Shown in pieces: positions 46,947 to 55,055 of a DNA stretch of 64,000 nucleotides (within the stretch, counting starts at the first letter, position 1; every line of letters starts with the position of its first letter). The notes beneath the pieces are model-generated. The model was not told where the DNA came from and did not search any database. It saw nothing but the letters and a program-made list of their open reading frames with translations. This DNA is from Bacteroides zhangwenhongii (lineage in GTDB: Bacteria > Bacteroidota > Bacteroidia > Bacteroidales > Bacteroidaceae): contig NZ_CP059856.1 in assembly GCF_009193325.2 (NCBI RefSeq), positions 4,278,001-4,342,000 of the forward strand. Direction: 5' to 3'. The position numbers were made by a program, and so were the translations under genes.

Positions 46947-46967
46947 GAAAATGATGATATAAGTTTT

Positions 46968-47028
46968 AAAAAGACAGTGCATCAAGAAGAAAGGGCATTA
47001 CCTCTCTTTTGATGCGCTGTCTTTTTTT
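46968..47028. terminator. Bidirectional terminator overlapping the DUF4249 C-terminus
   Basis: AAAAAGACAGTGCATCAA on the left pairs with TTGATGCGCTGTCTTTTT on the right (one T-G pair). The right arm codes the last residues (KKDSASK region) of the minus-strand DUF4249 protein, whose stop codon is in the hairpin at 46998-47000. Confidence 0.85.
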
Positions 47029-47894
47029 GTAAGTTCCTCCGCAATATTGACAGTATAGTTGCTTACTCCGTATCCGCACCAGACCCCCAACCCTCCTTTC
47101 ACATTACTTCTCAGATTACTGCTATTGGGAAAAATGGGATTCTTCTTGTTCGTTACTTCATTCTCGTAATCACTCCAAAAAAGGAAACCCTCTTCGGACA
47201 TTTGAGCAAACTTAATCATTACGGTTTCATCCCTTTTGTAGAAAGGAGTATGCTTTTCTGTAGTAATGAAATGTACACCTCTATATATGGAAATCGAAGC
47301 TTCCGACATATCTTCCGAAATAATATTATCATTGAATGTCCCTAAAAAAGGAGCGAAGAAACGTGTGTCATCGGGGAGGGTACGTGTGAAAACCTTATAA
47401 TAATTATGGGCTGTTTTGTCATCTTGGAAATATCCTCTGATTTGGAACAGGGTATCGCTGTCTTCGCACTTATCCACTTCAATGCGATCTAAGTTGACCG
47501 GTTGAGGAATATAAGTTTCCGCTGTAACGGTTCTGCCGGAATATTCTACGGTCAGTGTATATGTTTTCCCTACTTCACCTCTTATCTCGGAACCGGTATA
47601 GATGAAAGGAGGAATATAATTCTTGTTTATTCTTCCGGTCAGGATTTCCGTCTTTGTTCCATCGCTCACGCTGACTTTTGCCCATCGGATGGCAAGATCG
47701 TTCAAGTCATTTTCACCAATGGAATTATTTAATGATTTAGTTTGAGTGAGGCAAACTAAGGGGAACTGTCCGTTCTCAATCCACCCCTCCACTACAATTT
47801 GCGGTTCAAACAATTCGGAATCGAAATCCCATTTCGGATTACAGCCAATTAATAACAGGCAAAACATACTTATGATATAGTATTGAATCTTCAT
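46998..47894 (-). CDS. DUF4249 lipoprotein, partner of a TonB receptor
   Basis: 298 aa with lipobox LLIGCN (Cys18). It begins FEPQIVVEGWIENGQFPLVC, and YTLTVEYSGRTVTAETYIPQ follows: the DUF4249 pattern, Ig-like strands common in Bacteroidetes surface lipoproteins. Located 3 bp downstream of the TonB-dependent receptor on the same strand; the pair is a frequent non-SusD transport unit in this phylum. The last codons form an arm of a terminator hairpin. Ligand unknown; family assignment is from motif memory. Confidence 0.88.
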   Translation of the reverse strand: MKIQYYIISMFCLLLIGCNPKWDFDSELFEPQIVVEGWIENGQFPLVCLTQTKSLNNSIGENDLNDLAIRWAKVSVSDGTKTEILTGRINKNYIPPFIYTGSEIRGEVGKTYTLTVEYSGRTVTAETYIPQPVNLDRIEVDKCEDSDTLFQIRGYFQDDKTAHNYYKVFTRTLPDDTRFFAPFLGTFNDNIISEDMSEASISIYRGVHFITTEKHTPFYKRDETVMIKFAQMSEEGFLFWSDYENEVTNKKNPIFPNSSNLRSNVKGGLGVWCGYGVSNYTVNIAEELTKKDSASKER

Positions 47895-47897
47895 GGC

Positions 47898-50021
47898 CTA
47901 GAATTTAAACATATAACTAATTGAAGGAATCAACCGGTAAAGTCCCGGACCTCTTTTTTCGAGCTCGGCAGTTTTATTCTCTTTATCCGTATGAATGCTA
48001 TACCCTAAGGAGATAGGATTCTTGCGCGCATAAGCGTTATAAAGTGAAAAGTTCAAACCGCTTTCACGAGTAGCGCCTCTGTTAAACCAATAGTTGACTG
48101 AAAGATCAAGGCGATGGTATGCCGGCATTCTCGCACCATTGTGCGGACCATATTCACTGATTGCATTTTCTCCGATCATATATACGGATATGGGAACTGT
48201 AAGCGCGCTTCCTGTAGCGTATACAAAAACTGCGGAACAGTCCCATTTCGTATTAATCCGGTAATTGGTGACAATCGATAAGTCATGACGCCTGTCATGC
48301 TTGGCCGGAAAGAATCTTCCGTTATTAATCGCCGGGAACTTGCGTCTTGACCAACCGAGAGTATAGCTAATCCATCCAGTGAGCCGTCCTTTATTCTTTT
48401 TTATCATCCATTCTCCTCCATACGTATAGCCGTCTCCGGAGAGCAACCGGTCTTCAATGATATATTGCTGATTAATCATGTCGAACAATCCCCCCTTAAA
48501 TTCCAACTGGTTGGTTAGCCGTTTGTAATACCCTTCGACAGATATTTCATAACTGTCATTGAATATGGATTGAAAATATCCGGCAGAAAAAGAGTGTGCT
48601 AGTTGCGGTAAGATATTTTGGGAGGCAGGAACCCAGAAATCTATCGGAAAACTTAGTGTGGATACGGCAACTTGATTCATGTATTGGCGTTGCAGCGCAT
48701 AAGATAGGATCACCTTTTGATTAGTATGTAGTTCATACTCCAAAGAAAAACGAGGTTCCAGTCCTCCATAGTATTTGGATAACTGCCCGTTGGGAGAAAC
48801 ATGAAAAAGACTGCTGTATCTTAAACCGATATGCGCAGTCATATTAGCGAAAAGCGCAGCATCGCAGTTCAGGTATGCTCCTGTCTCGTGTGTTTTATAT
48901 TTTTCTACTGTGGAAGTGAGACTCGTTCCATATAAATTGTCAACCTCCGGATATTGGGGATGTGTCTGATGATACGTGTAGTCTGCGCCTATCGTCCAAT
49001 GGCTTTTCAGGCAATAGAATGAATAATTCCCTTTGTAGCCCATGTCTTTAATGTCGGACGGTAGTCTGATGACGGCTCCGCTTTGGTCTATATTTATTTT
49101 ATTTTCATATTCAGAGAAGAAAAGAGTCTGTTCCAGTCTTCTGTTTTTCCTTAAATTCAGTTGCCATTGAATAGAGGACGCTAAGTTACTCCATTGAATA
49201 CCTGCATCCACTTGGTAGTCATTTTGCTTGATGGTAAGTTTGTCATTTCCGAAATATCCGTTAATGATAATCTTGCTTTTCTCGGAAGGGGCATAGATAT
49301 AAGTCAGGTTATAGTCCTGAAAGCCGTAGCGTAGCTTACTTCCGTCTTCTGCTGAATTGAAAAGACCAAGTATCGGATTCAGGTAAGTACCTCGTGCGGA
49401 TAAGTAAAGCGAACTCTTTCTGCTGACGGGAATAGACAGGGTACCTTGTGAAGAAATCAGCCCGATATTCCCCTCTGCGCCTATTCGCCGTGTGAGGGAG
49501 TCTCTGGTTCCGATGGAGAGTGTGCTGCCCAGCCGTCCTCCGTATTGGGGGCTGATATATGATTTCAGAAGCGTAGCCCGGTTGAGATGGCTGCCGTTGA
49601 AGATGGAAAAGAATCCCATCAAGTGCATAGGGTTGTATATCGGCGCATCATTAAGGAGGAGAAGATTGTGGCTGGGCTCTGCTCCGCGAATGTATAGTCC
49701 GGAGTTGCCCTCACCGGTTGTTTGTACTCCGGGCATTAGCCGCATTGTCCGGATAATGTCGGCAGTACCCAGAAACTGCGGTAAGTTCTTGAGTGCGTCG
49801 GCTTGCAGAACCAACCGGCCGGACATGGTGCCGGTTATCGCTTTGCGTGTTCGTCCGGCGGTGACTTCAACTTCCTCCAGTTTCCATATCGAGTCGGCTA
49901 GATTCTTTGCCGTATGCTGGCGGCAGGTATCTTGGCTGATTTGTGCATTTATATGAATACAACTGTACAAAAGGAGAATAATAAGATAGAATGGTTTCAC
50001 TATGTTTCGTTTAACGTACAT
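47898..50021 (-). CDS. TonB-dependent receptor (non-SusC type)
   Basis: 707 aa with a signal peptide (about residues 1-26). No carboxypeptidase-regulatory-like N-terminal domain is present: the plug begins near EEVEVTAGRTRKAITGTMSG, continues IIRTMRLMPGVQTTGEGNSG and LYIRGAEPSHNLLLLNDAPI, and the barrel ends in YMFKF. Most DUF4249-linked receptors carry the extra domain and are near 800 aa, so this is a short form. The partner lipoprotein is encoded 3 bp downstream. A CAAATGTA element at 50028-50035 lies too close to the ATG to be its promoter. Confidence 0.9.
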   Translation of the reverse strand: MYVKRNIVKPFYLIILLLYSCIHINAQISQDTCRQHTAKNLADSIWKLEEVEVTAGRTRKAITGTMSGRLVLQADALKNLPQFLGTADIIRTMRLMPGVQTTGEGNSGLYIRGAEPSHNLLLLNDAPIYNPMHLMGFFSIFNGSHLNRATLLKSYISPQYGGRLGSTLSIGTRDSLTRRIGAEGNIGLISSQGTLSIPVSRKSSLYLSARGTYLNPILGLFNSAEDGSKLRYGFQDYNLTYIYAPSEKSKIIINGYFGNDKLTIKQNDYQVDAGIQWSNLASSIQWQLNLRKNRRLEQTLFFSEYENKINIDQSGAVIRLPSDIKDMGYKGNYSFYCLKSHWTIGADYTYHQTHPQYPEVDNLYGTSLTSTVEKYKTHETGAYLNCDAALFANMTAHIGLRYSSLFHVSPNGQLSKYYGGLEPRFSLEYELHTNQKVILSYALQRQYMNQVAVSTLSFPIDFWVPASQNILPQLAHSFSAGYFQSIFNDSYEISVEGYYKRLTNQLEFKGGLFDMINQQYIIEDRLLSGDGYTYGGEWMIKKNKGRLTGWISYTLGWSRRKFPAINNGRFFPAKHDRRHDLSIVTNYRINTKWDCSAVFVYATGSALTVPISVYMIGENAISEYGPHNGARMPAYHRLDLSVNYWFNRGATRESGLNFSLYNAYARKNPISLGYSIHTDKENKTAELEKRGPGLYRLIPSISYMFKF

Positions 50022-50044
50022 TGGTCACAAATGTACAACTATTC

Positions 50045-50076
50045 TTTGATATATTTAATAAATAATCATATCTTTA
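50045..50076 (+). promoter_or_regulatory. Promoter for the outer-membrane barrel gene
   Basis: TTTG (50045-50048), 20-bp spacer, TATCTTTA (50069-50076), one base off the consensus -7. It lies between the TonB receptor and barrel genes and supports ATG 50121 over the longer frame from 49914, which would start inside the receptor gene. Confidence 0.5.
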
Positions 50077-50120
50077 CTGCCACTAAACTAGCTTATGTTA
50101 AATTTAAAAAAGAAAAGCGT

Positions 50121-50948
50121 ATGAAGAAGATTCTTTTGGTTTTAGCGGTAGTATCATCTGCGATGATGGCGGATGCGCAGGAATGTACATGGGGTATTAA
50201 GGGAGGTATTGATATGACTTTCTATAAGTTGGGTGTCGAGGATGTAAGTCTTAAAATCAATCCGGGTAACAAAACCGGTTTCTATTTGGGAGTAGTGAAC
50301 AACTTTAAGTTTGCCGAACAATGGGGAATACAAACCGAACTTCTTTATAACTATGCCGGAGCCAAGATTGGTATGGGTGAAGATTTCATCAATGCGATGA
50401 ACGCTTCTCAAGACCCGGCTGCGGAGCCGGTGAATACGGGTGATATGAAGATTTCGTACAATACGCATACACTCCGTCTGCCCATTTTGGCGAAGTTTCA
50501 GCCGGTAGGTGGACTAAGCGTATTAGCCGGACCGTATTTTGCCTTCCGTATGGGTGGTAAATTGAAACCGAATGACAATGTAGAGACGCTTATTAAAGGT
50601 GCGATGGAAGAGAATAATTTGCCGGGAGCGATTAAGTATGATGATATTAAGGATGTATGTTCCGATTTGATGGGTGATAACCTGAAGAAGTTTGATGTTG
50701 GTGCGACATTGGGTATTGAGTACGCATTTAAGAACGGCTTATTCATTGATGCGCGCTATAATATAAGTTTTATCAACAAACTAAAGAAAGACCTGGATTA
50801 CTCCGCCTTTACGGATTATGTGAACGGTTTCGAAGGAATGGAGGGGACTATCAGCGGGGAAACTTCGGTTAAAATGAAAGATGCGCTGGGCGTTCAGCCT
50901 AAAATCAGATATTCATCCGTTCAATTCGGTATCGGATTCAGATTTTAG
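50121..50948 (+). CDS. Porin-like outer-membrane beta-barrel protein (PorT family)
   Basis: 275 aa from ATG 50121. Signal peptide MKKILLVLAVVSSAMMADAQ, then ECTWGIKGGIDMTFYKL, the start of an OmpA/PorT-type barrel (eight strands); later strands include AEQWGIQTELLYNYAGAKIG, HTLRLPILAKFQPVGGLSVL and LGIEYAFKNGLFIDARYN. It ends with Phe (FGIGFRF), as expected for an outer-membrane protein. Transport role unknown. The 344-codon frame's N-terminal 69 codons lie antisense to the TonB-receptor gene and are not used. Confidence 0.88.
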   Translation: MKKILLVLAVVSSAMMADAQECTWGIKGGIDMTFYKLGVEDVSLKINPGNKTGFYLGVVNNFKFAEQWGIQTELLYNYAGAKIGMGEDFINAMNASQDPAAEPVNTGDMKISYNTHTLRLPILAKFQPVGGLSVLAGPYFAFRMGGKLKPNDNVETLIKGAMEENNLPGAIKYDDIKDVCSDLMGDNLKKFDVGATLGIEYAFKNGLFIDARYNISFINKLKKDLDYSAFTDYVNGFEGMEGTISGETSVKMKDALGVQPKIRYSSVQFGIGFRF

Positions 50949-50980
50949 TTGTACATTATATATAATGAGGAAAGTGGAAG

Positions 50981-51015
50981 GAGTGTGCCTAATTCTAATT
51001 GGTACACTCTTTTTT
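50981..51015 (+). terminator. Terminator of the barrel gene
   Basis: GAGTGTGCC (50981-50989) pairs with GGTACACTC (51001-51009) with one G-T, 11-nt loop, then six T. Confidence 0.85.
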
Positions 51016-51422
51016 GCAATAACATTCCATAGTCTTAATTATTATATGGGTAATTGACGTATTTTATTGTTTAGTTGCAATAAATAGTCGTAGTGCTGCT
51101 TTATTGTTGATTAATATGCTTATATTTGTATTAATAGAACTTAAAAAAGCAAAGGAGTGGTGCTGGGAGCGTTTTCTGTTATGTTGCATTTATGTCTGGA
51201 AAGAAGAAGTGAGTAGTCAGTATGAATTGAGTTTTGGCTGCTTTATGTATTTGCACAGGCAGCAGGGTGGCATAATTTCTTGAAGATAAATGATTGGAGG
51301 CCGGTAGTATGGAAATCTGAAACAAAAGAATTCGAAAAGCTGCGATGTAATGCCTTGATATTAGAAGTAAAAAGTCCCGATTCGTAGAAGTGTCTCGGGG
51401 GGATACACTAAATTAAAATAGA
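51016..51422 (+). other. 407-bp gap with a -7 box and long putative leader
   Basis: No gene is supported here. TATATTTG at 51121-51128 is a perfect -7 match, giving a possible leader of nearly 290 nt before the lipoprotein start at 51423. A small hairpin around CCCGA/TCGGG lies near 51376-51400. A 54-codon open stretch ending at 51387 has no ATG start and is treated as chance. Confidence 0.4.
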
Positions 51423-52706
51423 ATGCTTATGAAAAGAAAACTTTTGATTGTCAGTTGGTTGGGCTTTCTGACGGGAATGTGTCTTTCATTCTTCTCGTGT
51501 ACGAAGGACTTGAAAGATGATATACAGGATTTGCAGAAAACCGTATTAACCGGTATTGTAATGCTGGATACCGATACGATGGAAATTCTGAAGGGTGAGG
51601 AGTTTAAGATCCGTTTTCGGGTGAATCCGTCCGGCTTTCAGGTATCTAAAGGAAACTTTGCATTGGATGTGTTGAAAAGTGACGTGTACATCCGTCAGAA
51701 AGAGGATGAGGGGAAAGCGGAGACACGTGCTTCCTATATTAATCCTTTGTATTATGAATGTCTGTCGGTGGAACCCGATAAGAATGCTTCGGGCGAAGTC
51801 TTGGACGGACAATGGGTGGCTCATATGAAGGCGTCGGTTGACGTGGATATGGTATCTTTTGATCATGTAGCGCCGGTGATTAGTTATCGGGATGTTAATG
51901 GGAAGCAACAATTGATTACCGCTACATCAGCTTGCGTGTTGAATATCCGGCCTACGGTAGAAGAGTGTCTGCACATCTATTGTCCGCAAGCGCAGACGTT
52001 AGATTTCTTGGGAGCTGAAGAAACTTCTACTCTGCCTTATGTTGTTTTGATCGACCATTATTATTATCAAAACAAGGATGGAAAATATTGGAGCTATGAC
52101 TATAACCAATTTACAGATGCGAAAGTTGTCTTTGAAAATGGAGAAGGAGCATTGTTCGTTCTTGTTAAAAATAGGCTTAATAGGGGAGGAGTGTTCTTGG
52201 AACCTAATATGCTTGATACTAAGTGGGCGGATTTTAAGAATTCAGATAGAGAATACATTGACTTTAATTTCACTTTACAGTTGTTTGGCAAGAATGAAGA
52301 ATTAATTATCGAGAAACCATTATCAATGCGTTATTATAGGATAAGTAGTTATACGGCGGAAGCAAAGGAAGTGTCTCTCACTGAAGTGGATAATATGCCG
52401 GATGGATCATATTATACTATATCTATCGAGGATGAGCGCAAAATGTTGGGAATAGATGAAGATAAGGTAGGAAAGTTAGCGCGTAGAGGTGTAAGCTATC
52501 AGAAGAGAAATCTTTTTCAGGATCCGGATACTAAAGTCTGGTCATTTAATGCCAGTTTTTTTGCCGGTGATCTTGGGGAAACTGTAGAGAGTTTTTTATC
52601 CTGCTCTATCTATACTACTTTGTTAGGAGACCAGGATGCTGGTGAATTGAACTTTTATTATGTTATGACTACAAAAGTCACAGTTCCGTTCCTGTCAGTA
52701 GAATAA
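51423..52706 (+). CDS. Lipoprotein of unknown function
   Basis: 427 aa; Met3 at 51429 is an alternative start. Lipobox FFSCT puts the lipidated Cys at 26, followed by TKDLKDDIQDLQKTV, a short coiled coil like those at the start of Bacteroides BACON/Ig-type surface lipoproteins. The rest is beta-rich (LKGEEFKIRFRVNPSGFQVS, KASVDVDMVSFDHVAPVISY) and ends in YYVMTTKVTVPFLSVE. No catalytic motif recognised. It is convergent with the XRE regulator and the two share a long inverted repeat in the gap. Confidence 0.8.
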   Translation: MLMKRKLLIVSWLGFLTGMCLSFFSCTKDLKDDIQDLQKTVLTGIVMLDTDTMEILKGEEFKIRFRVNPSGFQVSKGNFALDVLKSDVYIRQKEDEGKAETRASYINPLYYECLSVEPDKNASGEVLDGQWVAHMKASVDVDMVSFDHVAPVISYRDVNGKQQLITATSACVLNIRPTVEECLHIYCPQAQTLDFLGAEETSTLPYVVLIDHYYYQNKDGKYWSYDYNQFTDAKVVFENGEGALFVLVKNRLNRGGVFLEPNMLDTKWADFKNSDREYIDFNFTLQLFGKNEELIIEKPLSMRYYRISSYTAEAKEVSLTEVDNMPDGSYYTISIEDERKMLGIDEDKVGKLARRGVSYQKRNLFQDPDTKVWSFNASFFAGDLGETVESFLSCSIYTTLLGDQDAGELNFYYVMTTKVTVPFLSVE

Positions 52707-52734
52707 TAATATCAGTAGATACTGTATTTTGTGT

Positions 52735-52773
52735 GAGGTGTTGTGTTTAAAACGAGTTTTAATACAACACCTC
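52735..52773. terminator. Long hairpin between convergent genes
   Basis: GAGGTGTTGT (52735-52744) and ACAACACCTC (52764-52773) are perfectly complementary; the inner TTAAAA/TTTTAA extends the stem with one bulge and a small loop. No T tract follows, but the position suggests a bidirectional terminator. Confidence 0.65.
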
Positions 52774-52788
52774 GCGTTTATTAAGTCT

Positions 52789-53184
52789 TCATAGGTTTTT
52801 ATTCTCAAGAATCTCGATACGCTTGCATAGCATTTTAATTAGCTGCGTATTAGCGTTCACGAGTTCTCGTAGGCTCTCATTTGATTCTACTTTAATAGTA
52901 CTGCTGTCTCGGGCAATGCCAACAAAACCGCAGTCTTTAGGCTGATTGAAATAAGTATTTCCATCAATCTTACTGAATAATTCTACGGCTGACATATTGA
53001 GGACTTCTGCAATCTTATTTAATCTGGTCAATGTTAGATCCGTTTCTCCATATTCAATCTTGCAATAGGCACTTGTAGATAAATTCAGTTTTTCTCCCAT
53101 TTGTTCTTGCGTTAAGCATTTTTCTAAACGGAGCATTTGTAGACGTTGGCCTACAATTTTTTTTAAGTCGGCTTCTGTTGTCAT
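52789..53184 (-). CDS. XRE-family helix-turn-helix regulator
   Basis: 131 aa. A Cro/CI-type HTH covers about 12-70: RLQMLRLEKCLTQEQMGEKL, then LSTSAYCKIEYGETDLTLTR and LNKIAEVLNM. The C-terminal 60 residues end in a leucine/asparagine-rich helix (LRELVNANTQLIKMLCKRIE) likely used for dimerisation. It is transcribed away from the CsgG-like gene; a TGTATACA palindrome in the shared 228-bp region may be its operator. It could control the CsgG-like cluster, by position only. Confidence 0.88.
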   Translation of the reverse strand: MTTEADLKKIVGQRLQMLRLEKCLTQEQMGEKLNLSTSAYCKIEYGETDLTLTRLNKIAEVLNMSAVELFSKIDGNTYFNQPKDCGFVGIARDSSTIKVESNESLRELVNANTQLIKMLCKRIEILENKNL

Positions 53185-53328
53185 ATGAAGTAGGGTTATG
53201 ATTGATTATTATGGCAAATGTAATAAATATGATAGATATAATCTAAATTGTGGCTATTTATCTTGAGAATTAAATGTAGAAATATGGAGAATAGTCATCA
53301 AATAACAGATATGCCTAAATAATAATTG

Positions 53329-53362
53329 TGTATACATTGTTGTATATGGCGTTGTATCTTTG
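53329..53362 (+). promoter_or_regulatory. Palindrome and -7 box upstream of the CsgG-like gene
   Basis: TGTATACA (53329-53336) is an 8-bp palindrome lying 18 bp upstream of TATCTTTG (53355-53362), an exact -7 match. The palindrome occupies the -33 region, where no TTTG is well placed, so a bound regulator could control this promoter. Confidence 0.45.
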
Positions 53363-53412
53363 CGATGCGAGATTTATGCTAGATTGTATTTGGAAAACAA
53401 AGTAGAACTTAT

Positions 53413-54531
53413 ATGAAAATCTTTTTACGATTATTTTTGTTACTCTTGCCTATCGGGCTTTGGGGACAAGTTACAAAAAATGGTTATGTGATTAATGTTG
53501 AGAAGACTAACATCTATATTGATCTGTCAACTCCTAAAGTGAAGAATGGAACGAAACTTTTGGTGTATGGTAGCAGTGGATATATGATCCATCCTGTGAC
53601 AAAACAAAAAATAAGGAAAGAGGCAGAAGCCTGTGCTGAGATCCAAGTTACTGGAGTCTATGATGGTTATTCTGTTGCTAAATTTATTTCTGGGCAAATA
53701 GAGGACATAAAAGTGGGAATGATTGTAAAAGAGGGTACTTTAGGTAGTCGTATGGAAGTTCGCCCGGAGAAAGATTTGGATAAATCTGTCGTGAGGTCAG
53801 AAGAAAAGATGTCGCTCACTACAACTCATAAGGATAACCTTTCTGATAAAATAAGGGTTATAGTTTCTCCTGCAGAAGTTAATGATGTTGTTGGAATCGG
53901 TCATTTCGGCGGATATGTTGCAGATGTATTAATGGAACAGTTGATGTTATGTGATAAGGTGCGTTTATTGGACCGTTCTGTATTGAATGCCCAAATGGAT
54001 GAACTGAATTTGTCGAGAGAATATATTAATCCTGCGACAGCTATTCAAAAAGGTAAGATCGAAGGTGCTCAATATATTATTCAGGTAACAATGCAGAAAC
54101 CGGATGTAGTTAATATTCGTACTGGGATTCCTTTAGCTTCTATCATGGGGGCTGTTCAAGGAATCATGGGTAAGAATGTAGGAGCGCAATATGCTTCTAA
54201 TGCCCAAGTGGGGACATTAAAAGCAGCGGTTAGCATAACGACTCGTGTAATTGATTTACAAACGAGTGAAGTTGTTTTCATGTGTAGCGGAACTGGTAAA
54301 TCACAGGGTAAATCACAACTCTCGTTAGAATATGGCGCCTTAGGTGGGGCGGAATTGAATGGCGGTGCGGAAGGTTTTAAGCAAACGATTACGGGAAAAG
54401 CTATACAAAAAGCTTTTATAACGATAGGTAATAACTTAAATAGCTTTTTTAATGGGAATACAGATAAAAAAGTGGTTGGAAGTGCGAGCGGATTTAGTAA
54501 TTATGGGCAAGAAATGTCTGTGAAAGGGTAA
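53413..54531 (+). CDS. CsgG/HfaB-family secreted protein
   Basis: 372 aa. A cleavable signal peptide (about 1-18, ending LWGQ) without a lipobox, an N-terminal beta-rich domain (about 20-115), then the CsgG domain (about 135-340): IRVIVSPAEVNDVVGIGHFG, LLDRSVLNAQMDEL, GAQYIIQVTMQKP and VSITTRVIDLQTSEVVF are typical. CsgG proteins form outer-membrane pores in curli secretion, and HfaB-like ones help holdfast anchoring. Here no curlin genes (csgA/B/E/F) are nearby, and the lipidated cysteine of E. coli CsgG is missing, so a different role is likely. The gene after it starts 7 bp later. Confidence 0.82.
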   Translation: MKIFLRLFLLLLPIGLWGQVTKNGYVINVEKTNIYIDLSTPKVKNGTKLLVYGSSGYMIHPVTKQKIRKEAEACAEIQVTGVYDGYSVAKFISGQIEDIKVGMIVKEGTLGSRMEVRPEKDLDKSVVRSEEKMSLTTTHKDNLSDKIRVIVSPAEVNDVVGIGHFGGYVADVLMEQLMLCDKVRLLDRSVLNAQMDELNLSREYINPATAIQKGKIEGAQYIIQVTMQKPDVVNIRTGIPLASIMGAVQGIMGKNVGAQYASNAQVGTLKAAVSITTRVIDLQTSEVVFMCSGTGKSQGKSQLSLEYGALGGAELNGGAEGFKQTITGKAIQKAFITIGNNLNSFFNGNTDKKVVGSASGFSNYGQEMSVKG

Positions 54532-54538
54532 ACTTTAT

Positions 54539-54910
54539 ATGGGAACTGAGAAACTAGATAAGGATGGTATACAATTGGCTTTTGTTGAAAATCCTGATTT
54601 ATATTTTCAGTATAAGAGAGGAAAGAAACAAGTTGCCAGGGCTTGGTTGCCGATGGTAGGTGGGATAATCATGGGAGCTGTAGTTATGGGACAGTTAGGC
54701 TCTTGGGAGGATGAAACACTGATAGGGGTAGGTGGTCTGATTATGGCTACAGGAGTCGGCAGTGGAATTTATATGAGAATTGCCGGTAGGAATAAAATAA
54801 AGAAGGCTGTGTGGCAATATAATTTGCAGCAGCGACATTCTTATAATAATTCCTGTCAATTAGGATTTTGCTTAAAAGGCAATGGGCTAGGCTTATGTCT
54901 TCTGTTCTAA
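54539..54910 (+). CDS. Small two-helix membrane protein, unknown
   Basis: 123 aa, starting 7 bp after the CsgG-like stop, so it is co-transcribed. Two hydrophobic, glycine-rich helices (about 38-56, LPMVGGIIMGAVVMGQLG, and 63-80, GVGGLIMATGVGSGIYM) are joined by an acidic loop. The C-terminus is Cys/Gly-rich (CQLGFCLKGNGLGLCLLF). No family recognised. The tight spacing implies a functional tie to the CsgG-like protein. Confidence 0.65.
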   Translation: MGTEKLDKDGIQLAFVENPDLYFQYKRGKKQVARAWLPMVGGIIMGAVVMGQLGSWEDETLIGVGGLIMATGVGSGIYMRIAGRNKIKKAVWQYNLQQRHSYNNSCQLGFCLKGNGLGLCLLF

Positions 54911-55017
54911 ATATAATTTTGGTCATATAGTCGCATTTTTAGATAAGATAGTCATAGTAAAGTGGGCTTTAGATATGTTTGCGTAATTATATGTTTTTTA
55001 GGCTAATAAAAAAGATG

Positions 55018-55025
55018 TAGCTTTG
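55018..55025 (+). promoter_or_regulatory. -7 box for the following lipoprotein gene
   Basis: TAGCTTTG matches TAnnTTTG, 30 bp before the ATG at 55056, with TTTT 19 bp upstream in the -33 position. It suggests an internal promoter separating this gene from the CsgG-like pair. Confidence 0.45.
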
Positions 55026-55055
55026 GAACATTATAAACGAATTGAATAATATATT

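Noticed and set aside
50028..50035. TACATTTG (minus strand) as promoter of the TonB receptor
   Set aside because: It lies only 7 bp before the ATG and lacks a -33 TTTG.
49914..50120. 69-codon extension of the porin-like protein
   Set aside because: Overlaps the divergent TonB-receptor gene; a clean signal peptide starts at 50121.
51223..51387. 54-codon open stretch with protein-like composition (WLLYVFAQAAGWHNF)
   Set aside because: No ATG start, stops on both sides, no ribosome site; kept only as a possible gene remnant.
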